64,000 nucleotides of DNA from Symsagittifera roscoffensis (Eukaryota; Xenacoelomorpha; Acoela; Convolutidae), in the NCBI RefSeq assembly GCF_963678635.1, contig NC_087071.1:17173613-17237612 (forward strand). Reading direction: 5' to 3'. Positions 11,525 to 22,127 of the stretch are shown here, in pieces. The position numbers and the translations under genes were made by a program. The notes under the pieces are model-generated. The model searched no databases. It was not told the DNA's origin and was given only the letters and a program-made list of their open reading frames with translations. The number at the start of each line of letters is the position of its first letter. The stretch's first letter is position 1.

Positions 11525-12630
11525 ATTGTCTTTTTGAAGAAATCTCAGTATTCTGTCAATTTGATTACTTAATTGAATAATGCATTTTCGACTAACTGAT
11601 CTGATCCACCCATTAATGGTTTACTGAGGTTTTGATTTACTGACCTATCACACCATTTGCTGCTGGAAAGATCTCCACTCCGATTATCCCTGTATTTTAT
11701 CTGAGGGCCCTAAGTTTCATTTAAGCAATCACTGTATTACAAAACGAGTTATAACTTTAAGAGACAATTTTTTCGGCACAGAATAAAGACTGCTTGTTTT
11801 CCTTCTGATGTGTTATTTACCCTCTCAATGAACCATATGGGTGACAGAAACTTAGACGCAAAGCTCTTAGACGGAAATTTATTTTAGCTTCTTTTCAGCC
11901 ATTCAGAATTGAGTATTCAAAAAATCTGAGGGAAATCGCGAAAAAGCAAATAAATGCAGGCCATTAGTGTTAATATTGACCGATTAGATAATACACCGAT
12001 GAATTTTCAAATGCCTGATGGAAAGTGGATTGGGACAATTTTAGTATTTCAAGAGTACCGATTTACGAAAAATTGAAAAACGATTTTTTTTTATATCTGC
12101 ACTTATTAGATCTGAATCTATTATATTTACATTTTCTGTCAATCTTGACATCGATTTTGTGAGAAAGGCATTTAGCCAATAGGAAAACTTAGCGATTCTG
12201 GTTGGTTGAAGTTTTTCAAGCATTCGGTCCCTCCAGCATGAGAACCCTCCCCGTAGTCAGCGAAAGGTCGCGTCTAATTTGCTTATCGTCAAATTTTCTA
12301 GCCACCGAGCCTTATCGAATTTCAATTGAATTCAAGTGGTTGGACGACTTTTCAGCAGACCAACTTTTTACCAGAAACTTAAATTTAGTGCCATTTACCA
12401 GACACGATGAACAAATGTGATTGGTTGATGTAGTGACACCGTTTACCCGGGTGATTGCTCGTTGAGTTGAAATACTCTTCAATGACCCCTCCAGGCAGTT
12501 TCTAGTTTATTAAAATTAGATAACTTTTGACTGCAGCTGGTAAATGAATTCAAGTTCAAGTTTAGTCTGGTTTTTTTGGTGGCCAGTCAATGAGCAGAAT
12601 GGTCTAAGATCAGAAAGGGTCTAAGAGCAG
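11525..12630 (+). repeat. Duplicated ~1-kb segment G, copy 2
   Basis: Second copy of the segment at 9165-10120, slightly longer because of an extra stretch around 12440-12560. Bases 12630-12945 downstream show no feature. Confidence 0.65.
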
Positions 12631-12989
12631 AAAAACAGTTGAATTTTGATTTATAAGGGCTTACCGATCAAAACAATTATTGGAAACTTCAATACTACCA
12701 AGGAAATTATTGCTCAAGTTACTCAATTTATGCATAATTTTTCGCTTCTTGGGTAATATTGACAATTGTAACACTTGTTTTTGCCGATTAGCTTAAAAAA
12801 GTTTTAAAAAATTTGCTTTTTGCTCTTGGACCCATTCTGCTTATTGATCTGCCTCCGATTTTTACTTATTCTGCCCAAAACAAAGTTGGGGGAATGTTTA
12901 CATGGACATGGGGCCATTTATGATTCGAATATTACAAATCGCAAAATTAGGAAGTTTGCGCAGAATGAAATAGTAAAAAGACCCTAAAA

Positions 12990-13658
12990 ATGTAAACTCT
13001 GGTCTTAAAATTTAGTGATTGCTCAAAACGAAGTACATGTGGAGTGTAGTCCAATAAAAATGCACAATTCATATCGCAATCTTGGTACATCTTGGATTCT
13101 CTGTTAATCAGCTTGTCCAGAAACAAGTGATCGGATCTGTCTGTAAGTTCATTCAGTACCCGGTATATTTTGACAATGATTTGAGGTCCATGAATGAAGT
13201 GTCCATGTTGTGGGACATGCGTCAGTTGAAGTTGCTGTTCTCCTCCATCTTCTATATTTTGCTGATTTTGCTCCATATATTTCCCACGAATTTGTTTGAG
13301 TTGAGAAACAATATTGTGTGTGTTTCTATAGCTTCTTCCTAGCCTATGAATTGTAAAATTGATTGTATTTGTGTCATCTGTCAACCATTTCTGTAACTGT
13401 GAACGATCATTTTCATCACTTGGTTGAGTGTAATCCACTGCCAAGCAACTCCACTCTTTATAGAACACTTTTTCATCAAAATATAGTTTTTCTGTTACTA
13501 GTTTTTGGTAATCGTCTACGAACACATACAGCTTAAAGTCAGCGGAATTTCTACATTGTTCAAAAAACTTCGCCCATTTTTTTTGAACGTCTGGCATAGG
13601 AGCATATTTTGCAGACGGAAAGTGGTAGATGATGATGTCATGCTCTACGAACATGCTT
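12990..13658 (-). CDS. NERD-helicase gene, middle exon (motifs II-IV)
   Basis: Candidate internal exon on the minus strand; the open frame runs from 13658 to a stop at 12947, with the true donor probably near 13000. The start fits an acceptor 'accgtaaaaag', and the phase agrees with the donor of the upstream block at 14991 (AG plus A gives Arg). It encodes LYVFVDDYQKL, the Walker B/motif II of superfamily-1 helicases with DDxQ in place of DExQ, and LGRSYRNTHNIV, motif IV with the expected L..SYRN core. Between them are about 80 residues without recognised motifs. The order of motifs matches the upstream and downstream blocks. Together they form one helicase of UvrD/Rep type, but whether the gene still works is open. 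Confidence 0.6.
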
Positions 13659-13751
13659 CTTTTTACGGTGATATATTATATTACAATAGGAGGCAGATTC
13701 AAGTTAGATAGCTGTATAACTCTTTGTTATATTTCAAACAGTATTTATAAA

Positions 13752-13900
13752 GTTTCATTGAACGTAGTGAAGACTCTTGTATACGTCTTGGTGATTTTTT
13801 GTTCGTTTTTTTCAAGAAAAAGTCTTAAAATGCTCTTGTAACTACAAATGTGCATTCATACATATAAATGCTTTTATGAATGCACTTAGGAATATATTCA
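13752..13900 (+). repeat. Repeat family A, 5' fragment
   Basis: Only the 5' part of family A: 'ttgaacgtagtgaagactctt', then the TGCATTCATA...TATGAATGCA inverted repeat and 'cacttaggaatatat'. It lies in the intron between helicase exons. Bases 13900-14205 show no recognised feature. Confidence 0.6.
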
Positions 13901-14204
13901 GTGGATCCGATCGTTTAGCCGACCAATCTTGTAGCATAAAAAGTGAAAATTGAGTCTTTTAGCAGACCAGTGTAAAAAAAAATAATAAATGATCATTGAT
14001 TGACAGACTCAAAAAAGAAGCTCAGACTTCCCCAATTAAGACAAATATCTCACGATTTGTCAAGAAAACTATCAACTTCAAAAACAGAAAGGTCTAAATT
14101 AGCGGCAAAACAAAGATTTACGCGCACAATAACACCCGTGTTGAATTGAAGCGCAGCCATGGAATATTCTTGAAATTCAAAGAGGATTGAGGCCATATTT
14201 TTTG

Positions 14205-14790
14205 TTCCGACTTTCGATACGAAAGTAACGGAATATTTGTGCTCGGGGTGGTTTTTTTCTTCAGACAAATTTCGACTTTTTAACTAGCTATTTTTGACGG
14301 ATTGTTTTTTTATCAAGCGAAAGGTATTGTTGTCTTGAGCTCAAATTTGAATAAATGTTTCACCTGTGATCATTTTTCATAAAGTTATGGGGGTTTAAAG
14401 ATTGCCATTTTGGCCAATTTGGGACAATTAACGCGCGATATATTTCGCGCTACTAACGCGTGAGCAGAGAGTTAATCCGTCTTAAAATTGTTCCAAATTG
14501 GTTGAAAGAAGCTTATTTGCCATAATTGATTTGTTACAAGGAGCGAACTTTATATGGCGTGTGGGGGGATGATTTTCACAAAAAAAAAATTCAAATTTTA
14601 GAAAAATTTTTTTTGCATTTTATTTTTTCTTACATTTAATTTTTTAATGTTATTACTGCTCCATAAAACCCTTAAAGGCAGTCGGAACATTCAGGGCTTT
14701 GCCCTGATACGAGTAGTCTTGTTTACTTTGGAATTCGAATATTTTGTTTCCTTAGATTCATTGACTCTTTTCCAACTGTCTGTTGGTTAT
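14205..14790 (+). repeat. Repeat family D, copy 1, with a family A tail
   Basis: Starts at 'gttccgactttcgatacgaa'. It contains 'acgcgcgatatatttcgcgc' and 'tatatggcgtgtggggggat', and ends in the hairpin CAGGGCTTTGCCCTG followed by ATACGAGTAGTC. Closely matched by 17345-17900 and partly by 20880-21290. Positions 14745-14790 hold a family A tail (CCAACTGTCTGTTGG). No coding capacity. The element lies in the intron between helicase exons 1 and 2. Confidence 0.65.
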
Positions 14791-14991
14791 GTTAATGATT
14801 TTCAAAGCCAAATCATCTGGCAAAAGGAGCGTAAACTTTAGTTTTTGAACCAATTTCGTCTGGCAGAATAATGTATATACAAAAATATCTTAGAAGTATG
14901 AACACTTGGCTGAACATGAAATGAATATATTATGCCTTATAGTTCTCAAGTTTAATACATGCTCTATTTTAATAGTTCTCAAAGTTGCCAC

Positions 14992-16241
14992 CTATTGCGA
15001 TATTGCGCCCTTTTTATTTCGTCCCCGGAGTCTCGTTCATAGACTGCAATCCCAGCTGTTTTGAATATCTCAGGATAGCTAACTAGCTCATTGTTATTGT
15101 GAGTCATAATAAAAATTTTCGTGCCGGGTTGCGTCAAAATTAGGTGAATAGCTTTAGCCAGTAGAACCAGCGTTTTGCCTGACCCAACTGCGCCAGTTAT
15201 TACAATAGGGTAGCTGTTATCTTCAAATGCTTTTTGTTGATCAGTTGTGATATAGTTCAACTGTAGACAGGTTTTGAATATGTTGATTCCTTTCACCACA
15301 AATGGTAGATCGTTTAATTCACTTGTTTCGATCACAGATGGATTTGGAGGAGTGTTTTTACCTCTGAATGTGATTTCTGAATTTCTTAGTTTCCGATCAA
15401 TCTCCTTGACACATTCTGTCAAGCTAAGGTTTTTTTCGCAGACTTTACCTTTATCCGACGCAAACAAACGCATTATGACGTTCCGTATTGTTTTTATGTT
15501 ACCCGAAAAATTATTTGCTTTTCCCTGGAGATTAGTTTGTTTAGTTTTTGATTGCACCCAAAATGATTTGAAGTCTTTGAAATCGTCTCTGTAAATGACA
15601 TCAATATTAGCCGGGCTGTTTAGTTCCATGTTATTAGCTTGGTTTTTGCTAATATTCGGTAAAGCAACTAAACGGAAAACGTGGATGGCGGAAAAAGCTC
15701 CACCTTCCGTTTGAGTTGAATGAGAAATTCCTTCTAGAATTTTCATTCCTCTGTCGAATTGTGTGGAAGCTTTTTTAAGCGCACCCATAATGGGATTTTT
15801 TGACGTCGAATTACTCGTTGATGATTGAGATAGTGATTGATTCTTCACTTCGTTTCTTGCTTCACCAGGAACATTGTCAGGGCTTTCCTCAATACTGTCA
15901 TTCGTTTTGATTGTTCTAACCGGTGGGACTGATGGGTTCTTGACTTCTATCAATCCTATGTAATCAGGCCCAAATACAACAAAATCATGTTCACCTTCGT
16001 CTGCGTCCAGGTTTTTCTTCGTGGGTGTTTTCCCAGAAAGGTTGCAAAGTTGCCTGTGGCTGTATTTAAGACCATGAAACACAAAAATGTGCTCGCTCAA
16101 ATTTTCAAGTGCTCGATATACAACTACTTCGGCTTCATAATCTTCTTGTTTTTGTTTTTCGGTGGCATTCGCATCCTTGGAATCAATGTCTGTTTCTGCA
16201 TCGTAAAGGATCTGTTTAACAACCTATCTGTCTCGTGCCAT
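14992..16241 (-). CDS. NERD nuclease/SF1 helicase, N-terminal exon (possible pseudogene)
   Basis: A long minus-strand coding block, open from 16223 to a stop at 14979; a donor-like 'aatag/gtggca' ends it at 14992. An ATG at 16241 starts MARDR, but the sixth codon is TAG (16226-16224), after which the frame is open. The first ~150 residues fit a NERD-type PD-(D/E)xK nuclease: YEAEVVVYRALENL, FVFHGLKYSH, then DFVVFGPDYIGLIEVKN with the D and ExK positions. A Ser/Asn-rich linker follows. Near the end is IVITGAVGSGKTLVLLAKAI, the Walker A of a superfamily-1 helicase, then the motif Ia-like IFIMTHNNNELV. Such nuclease-helicase fusions are known in metazoan genomes; their role is unclear. The early stop means either pseudogenisation, an acceptor at that AG, or an upstream exon. 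Confidence 0.65.
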
Positions 16242-16504
16242 CAAGTTTTTACCGTAAGGACATGTCTAATTTGCCGCAATAGCGCATTTAGTTGTTTGAT
16301 AAACTGGTAGTTTGACTTAAAAGTTGATTGCTAATTCTCTAATGTTTCAATATTTTGATAAAGTAAAAATGAGATGAAAGTTAGTTAAACCGCTTGTTAA
16401 ATGTCAATGATCACAGTGAAAACTCTCCTTGAGGGCGTGTGGTGTTGTTTTTTTTGGTCTAGAAAAAAGTCCTTAAGTTTGTCTTGAACATTTCGCTGTT
16501 GATG

Positions 16505-16620
16505 CTACGTTTGTTAAGAGTCGATGAACGTAGTTCAGACTCTTATATAGGTCGCGATGATTACCGGGAAAAGTCTTGAAATGCTCTAATAACAAAAGAA
16601 GTGCATTCATATCATTGCAA
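16505..16620 (+). repeat. Repeat family A, 5' fragment
   Basis: Carries the 5' hairpin TTAAGAGT...ACTCTTATATAGG and 'agtgcattcatat', then breaks off. Bases 16241-16505 and 16620-16800 show nothing else recognisable. Confidence 0.6.
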
Positions 16621-16799
16621 ACTTATCATTGACAGACCACCAACTTGAGCATGCGCGGAAGGTAATTCTACCTGTTGAAGCGCCCCTGAGAAATTTCTAT
16701 AATGTAGTATCTTATCTAGACCTGATTGATTAACCTATGAACTTTTTATCCAGAAAAAATTATTGATTACAGAAAAAACTAGAAATTATGAAATCTTAT

Positions 16800-17345
16800 A
16801 GTTCACTTTTCTTGCATCTTGTTAATTTTTTTTTCAATTGTTTTTGGATATTTTTTATTTTAATCGTTTTGGTTTCAATCGATATGATAATTTGACTGCC
16901 CTTAGGTAAATATGCTTTTTTGAGTTCAATTCAAGATCATTTACTAGATGATAGGCAAATTAAGAAAGTGTAAATGATGCGAAAAAGCTGAAAGCATTTT
17001 TTTACCAAGTGTATTTTAATTATTACATGTCCCAGCGAATAAAAGCATTTTTTGACTCAGTTTTCTCTAATGGGTTAGTTTTTTGAAAATTGGGTCAATC
17101 ATAAAAAAATGTTGAAATTTAAGAACTTCGGTTTTTATGTATATATTTTTTTCGAAAGTTGAAAAATCCTCGAAAATAGTCAATCGTTTTAATTCATTTT
17201 AATTAATTGACACTTTTCCTGCCGTTTGTTTGCTATGTTTACCAAATACTGCAACAAAGGTGGTTTTTGCTGTGGTATGCTTTTGGTGTTCTTTAACGGA
17301 CGGAATGAGAGTTCACTGTTTTCCTTTGTATCTTTTATTTCTTTA
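16800..17345 (+). repeat. Repeat family B, uninterrupted copy
   Basis: Uninterrupted reference for the split copy at 10121-11520. It runs directly into a family D copy at 17345. Confidence 0.6.
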
Positions 17346-17900
17346 TTTATTGTTCCGACTTTCGATACGAAAGCAACGGAATATTTGTGCTCGGGGTGGT
17401 TTTTTTTTCTTCAGACAAATTTCGACTTTTTAACTAGCCATTTTTGATGGAATTTTTTTATATCATTCAAAAGGTATTGTTGTCCTGAGCTTAAATTTGA
17501 AAAGATATTTCACCTGTGATCATTTTTCGTAGAGTTATGAGGGTTTAAAGATTGCCATTTTGACCAATTGGGGACAATTAACGCGCGATATATTTCGCGC
17601 TATTAACGCGTAAGCGGAGATTTAATCCGTCTTATAAATCGTTCCAAATTGGTTGAACGAAGCTTATTTGCCTTAATTGATTCGTTACAAGGAACGAAAT
17701 CTCTCTTTTTGTACTTTATATGGCGTGTGGGGGGATGATTTTCACAAAAAAGTTTCAAATTTTAGAAAAAAATTTCATTTTATTTTATTTCATTTAACTT
17801 TTGTATGCTATTACTGCTGCTCCATAAACCTTAAAAGGCAGTCGGAACATTCAGGCCTTCGCCCTGATACGAGCAGTCTTGTTTTATTTAATGTGGCCTC
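17345..17900 (+). repeat. Repeat family D, copy 2
   Basis: Close match to 14205-14740 from 'gttccgactttcgatacgaa' to 'gatacgagcagtcttg'. The tail hairpin is CAGGCCTTCGCCCTG. The open frames inside have no coding features. Confidence 0.65.
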
Positions 17901-18322
17901 ACTCTTCTGTATTATTTTTAAGCTCGACTTTTGATTTGCATTTATTATCTTTTGCCAATTAATTTGCAATATGAAATTGAAATTATGCTCCCCACAAACG
18001 AAACTTAACTGGCTCGAGAGTTGATAAAAATAGTTTTCTTTTTTACACAAGCAACGCACCGTTTCTTTGTTTTTTTAGTAACTAAAATATGTTTCTGCGT
18101 TTTTACGCTTTGGATTAGCAGGCGTTTACAAACCAGGCTCTTTTCCACTTTCTCCCCACATTTCGAAATTTCCATTTTTTTTATTGTCTAACGTGTAATT
18201 ATTCATGAATGCGTGATGTTACGAAGTAAGGTATGAAGAACAAGTGTGTTTTCAATAGTAAGTTTGTTCATCATTTAAATTTTCCTGTAAAATTAGTTTT
18301 TTAAATTTGAAATTCGAATGAT

Positions 18323-18338
18323 GGGGGGGGGGGGGGGG
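18323..18338 (+). repeat. Homopolymer run of 16 G
   Basis: Uninterrupted run of 16 G in otherwise AT-rich DNA. Run length is prone to sequencing and assembly error. Confidence 0.8.
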
Positions 18339-18446
18339 AAGAGCTTCAAACCGTAATATAGACTTTCTTCGTGTCAACTACTTGTGTAACAGAATCACTT
18401 GAATCATGGTTCATAATGAATTCAAACTTCTGTGAAAGTCTGGCAC

Positions 18447-18515
18447 TTAGCCTGGTGGCGAAGAATACGCCTGGGACTGCAAAGGTCATAGGTTCCAAAT
18501 GTATCCAGGTTTAGG
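18447..18515 (+). repeat. tRNA-derived sequence, Cys(GCA)-like
   Basis: 'gcctgggactgcaaaggtcat' followed by the B-box-like 'ggttccaaat' resembles a tRNA-Cys anticodon arm (anticodon GCA) and T arm; an A-box-like 'tggcgaagaatacg' precedes it. A functional tRNA cannot be folded cleanly, so a tRNA-derived SINE head or pseudogene is more likely. A piece of it (ggactgcaaaggt) recurs at 18648. Confidence 0.5.
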
Positions 18516-18785
18516 TGACCAGGAACCGTTTTTTTTTTTCAAACAAGAAGTATTCTTATCAAAAATATGTCGGCTTATAGTTTGTCTGCTTATGTTTTGT
18601 CGGCTTTGTTGCCAATCGTATAATTGATTTTTTGTACGCAATTTTTGGACTGCAAAGGTGACCAGGACCTGTTTTTTTCAAGCTGGAAATATTCCTATCC
18701 ACAATATGTCGGCTTATAGTTTGTCTGCTTATGTTTCGTCGGATTTGCTGCCAATCGTATAATTGATTTTTTGTAAGCAATTTGC
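18515..18785 (+). repeat. Tandem duplication, ~140-bp unit, two copies
   Basis: 'atgtcggcttatagtttgtc' through 'ccaatcgtataattgatttt' occurs twice, at about 18565 and 18705, together with 'gtgaccagga'. It directly follows the tRNA-Cys-like head and probably is the body of the same element. Bases 18785-19925 show no recognised feature. Confidence 0.7.
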
Positions 18786-19927
18786 AATGTAGTTCAGTAT
18801 TTTACTATTTTACTAGCCTTGATTTTTATATTTTGCTGTTTTTGTTTTTTATTTCGATTAAAAATTATCTTTGGCTTAAATGAATTCGGCTTATATTTTA
18901 TCGGCTTTGTGTCCTAATTTGGAGTCCTTTTAAACGAAGCATAAATTTTACGCTTCATTCTGGATCGCACAAAATGCCAAGTTTTTCAGAATAATTTTTT
19001 TTACCTTCAAAGTTTTTTATGACAGCTATTATATTTTCAGTTCTACTTGAAATTATTCAATTTTCGTCGGCTAAGTGGTCGATTGTTATATATTTTTGAA
19101 TTTTCATCAGTGTTTTTTTTTGAAATTTGTTTAATGGCCAGAGCAGTTTAAAAAAGTTATTGCAGAAACTTTCAAATTCCGTCTTATATACGCATAAACC
19201 AACTTTTATGCACGTTTTCCATCTGTATTTTCTGACAATCACGCAGTTTTGGTTCCAAAATACTGAAAAAGCTTTCAGCCTAACAGGATTTTATCCGCGC
19301 ATGGTCAAGTTTGGCAGGTTTTTAATCACAAACTCCAGTTCACTTGTTTTTTTAAAAAACTATTTTGCTGTTTTTAGTGCAAACCAACGCATAAAAATAT
19401 TTTTTGTGTAACTTTTTTAAAATTAAATTAGTGCAAAAAAAGTTTAAAAAAGTATTTAATTGGTTTCCGATCCCTGATAATGGCATGTTGAGTTCCAAAA
19501 GAGTAAAAGTAAAAAGCCAAGATTAATTCAAACATGAGATATATATATGGTATGTACTTGACTATACGCTAAGTAAGGGGAGGATAATTTTTGATTAGAT
19601 ACTTCAATAAAATAGTTTTTTCAACCAATCAGAATGCAGGAAATCTATAAATTTCAAAAACAAAAAATGCTCTAAATTGCAGCTCTTATTAAACTAGAAC
19701 TTAATGAAACGTAATCTGCCTTGTTCGAAAGACAAAAAAGTCTATTTCGTTAGAGGGATGGACATGCTTGTAGATACCGTAGGTGGGGATTGTTAAGTAG
19801 ATAGATCTCAAACCTGTAGCATGACCCCGGTTGTTCGTGTATCATAGCATAACCCCGGTTGTTCGTATGGTTTTTTAAACTTCAGGTACATTTTTTTTAC
19901 CTAAGGTTCATGCTGACCTGTGCACAA

Positions 19928-20095
19928 TTAAGATCTTTCAGGAGTGTTTGAAATAGATCCTTCGAAAACGTCGATTCTTTGCTGACTGGGTGCCGGTGGG
20001 AACATCAATGGAAGATCTCTGTCTCGACAGAATTTTTCGTAAAGTTCTCCTCCTTCGCGGATGTAACGCGACGAGAGCAGCTCTTTTGCTGCCAT
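19928..20095 (-). CDS. Short exon candidate, unknown protein
   Basis: A 55-codon open frame (ATG at 20095, TAA at 19928), too GC-rich and balanced for its surroundings. It begins MAAKELLSSRYIREGGELYE, contains FCRDRDLPLMFPPAPSQQR and is followed by IDVFEGSISN. The ATG lies two bases behind an acceptor-like 'ttctaatattag', so the block could be a 3'-terminal exon of a minus-strand gene rather than a complete gene. I do not recognise the family. Support is only composition and the splice-like context. Confidence 0.3.
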   Translation of the reverse strand: MAAKELLSSRYIREGGELYEKFCRDRDLPLMFPPAPSQQRIDVFEGSISNTPERS

Positions 20096-20351
20096 AACTA
20101 ATATTAGAAACCAATTTAGTTATGTACAGTTATAATCAAAATGGTAATTCAAGGTTCAGTTTGGTCGAATTTAGATAACGAGTTTAGCTATGTTTGATTG
20201 AAACTATACGGATTATATTTGTGTTTACACACAAATCACAGCGACGGATGCCGGACATCAAGCCTAATGGATTTCAAGCCGAACATTTTCTCGAAAAATC
20301 ACAAAATATGATTATTTTCAAGATTTTCTCAATTTCACCATCTTCATTTTT

Positions 20352-20550
20352 TTTATAAGCGCCCGGTCCTGCTTAATGCAGGATCAACCGTTGGGAGTGT
20401 AATTTCGTCCATTTCTCCGCAGCCGGGTCCACCTTGAGGAGGCGGATGACACTGGGACCCCTCCAACCGCGATCGAAGTGGGACTTGAGCGCACGAATCT
20501 CGTGTTGGATACGCATGCCTTACCCCAGTCGGCCACGGCTGCCGCCATCT
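20352..20550 (-). repeat. tRNA-derived SINE, Leu/Ser-like head
   Basis: On the minus strand the element starts GCGGCAGCCGTGGCCGACTG, which contains the pol III A box TGGCCGACTGG, then 'ggtaaggcatgcgtatccaa', and the B-box-like GCTCAAGTCC. This resembles the 5' half and T arm of a class II tRNA (Leu or Ser). About 110 bases of GC-rich body follow ('gatcctgcattaagcagga' near the end forms a hairpin). A SINE with an internal pol III promoter is the best reading. Confidence 0.7.
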
Positions 20551-20879
20551 TTATTTACTTTACAGTTATTGGCTTTTTCATAAATTTTTGGCCTCAAATT
20601 GATGTTAAGAAATGTTAAAAATTAACACATTGTGGAAGGGGTTTTTGATTGGACGAAAGGACTTTTCATAATTTCAGCCTGAAGTCACTTCGACTTGAAG
20701 TCCCGTCGGCCTCCCATGCAGACCCAATAGCGACAGGCCTGTCCAAGACACGATAAATAGCATACGGTTAAAAGTGTGCGTGGGAGGCAGTACAACAGCG
20801 CCGAAAATTTTTTTAAATCCTGTTTTTACTCATCCAAAATTACATCGAAAATCTGAACAAATATCAACTTACTTTAATT

Positions 20880-21290
20880 GGCGAAGAAAATGAGGAATAT
20901 ATATGCTCGAGGTGTTGTTTTTTTTTCAGACCAATTTTAGAGAGAATATTTGCTCCCTCGGGGAATCGGTCTCCTCTGGATCTGCAAGCGATTCGGTGGG
21001 TGTGCTCACCACTATAGTAACCTGAAACCAGTCTGTCGATACTGCTCGTTTATATTTCAAAATCGTTCGAAATTGAATTGAGACAAACTGATTGGTCTTA
21101 ATAATTCCATCTATGACTCATAAATTAACAATTAAATTTTGATATTAAAGCTCTTAGCTTGTCAATGTTTAATTTGCCAAAAACTATTCGAAACCAGTTA
21201 AAGGGCAGTCGGTACTCTCAAGGGTTTGCCTTGATACGATTAGTCTGATTTTAATCAATGTCTCTTTCGTTTTTGTTTTCAAGTTAAAAT
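20880..21290 (+). repeat. Repeat family D, diverged copy 3
   Basis: Shares 'aggaatatatatgctcgagg', 'ttttcagaccaattt' and the tail 'gggcagtcggtactc' followed by the hairpin CAAGGGTTTGCCTTG and ATACGATTAGTC. The hairpin arms differ from copy 1 in a compensating way (CAGGGC/GCCCTG against CAAGG/CCTTG). Confidence 0.55.
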
Positions 21291-21349
21291 TGCTTATCAT
21301 AAGTTTGGATGAAAAACATTTGACGGCCCATCCGTGCAATATTTTCCCT

Positions 21350-21515
21350 GAATAGACCAAATGAACAATCTCGCTCTAAAATTAAATGGCAAATTTAAAA
21401 AGTAAGGCTTTCATGTTTTATGCTAAAATCTGATTCGGTGAAAATATTACTTTTAACCAAGTGAACGATCTCCCTAATTGATTCAGGGGGAAGATTGCTC
21501 ACTTGGTCCCAAATC
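21350..21515. mobile_element. MITE, second copy
   Basis: Same element as 8765-8928: the left end is 'atgaacaatctcgctctaaa', the right end 'ggggaagattgctcacttgg', and the internal 'aaattaaatggcaaatt' is conserved. More decayed than the first copy. Confidence 0.6.
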
Positions 21516-21619
21516 ACTCCCTAGTTCCCGTTCACATTCAAACGTTCACATTCAAACTTCCCCAAATCACATTCTTCCCGTTCACATTCAAACTTCCCCA
21601 AATCACATTCAAACTAAAA

Positions 21620-21872
21620 TAAATGCAATTCTACCATTAACAACGAGAAATAAATAACAAAGAGAACTGGAAACGTTTTGCCTATTGATCCAGATTGGGT
21701 TAATTTGAACAGAGAAGTGTCCAGCATAAACTGTTCCACAAATTCAAAGAGCTTTAAGGCCATCTAATTTTTTCATCGAAGTTGAAAAGTTGAAGGTTTT
21801 TGAAGAAACAAGTCAGTTTTTTTCTCAGTTTCCTTGCGTTCATTTCTCTTTTCCAAATATCAGTTGGCTTGG
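21620..21872 (+). repeat. Repeat family A, 3' part, upstream of the first GTPBP1 exon seen
   Basis: Blocks 'gcctattgatccag', 'gtgtccagcataaactgttc', 'aagagctttaaggccatcta' and the tail 'ttttccaaatatcagttgg'. It ends about 118 bases before the exon at 21991. Confidence 0.6.
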
Positions 21873-21990
21873 GCTAAAAATTATATATATTTATGTTCAT
21901 ATGTTTTGTTCTTCATAACTATATTTTCTTCTATAGGCTGGAGCTGTTAGCCGTTGTTGCTAATTGTAGTGACATTTGTGTTCTGTTCAG

Positions 21991-22127
21991 GTGGATGAGT
22001 GTGACTTCATAGAAGTGCGTGTGGCTGTGGTGGGCAATGTGGATGCGGGCAAGAGTACTCTACTGGGAGTACTCACTAATGGCATCTTGGACGATGGAAG
22101 AGGCAATGCTAGACAGAGTCTCTTCAG
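21991..22127 (+). CDS. GTPBP1: GTPBP1 exon a (P-loop)
   Basis: Acceptor ttctgttcag, donor gtatta. Begins [20 protein letters not shown] and continues [18 protein letters not shown]; ends within the Arg codon of LFR. Confidence 0.93.
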
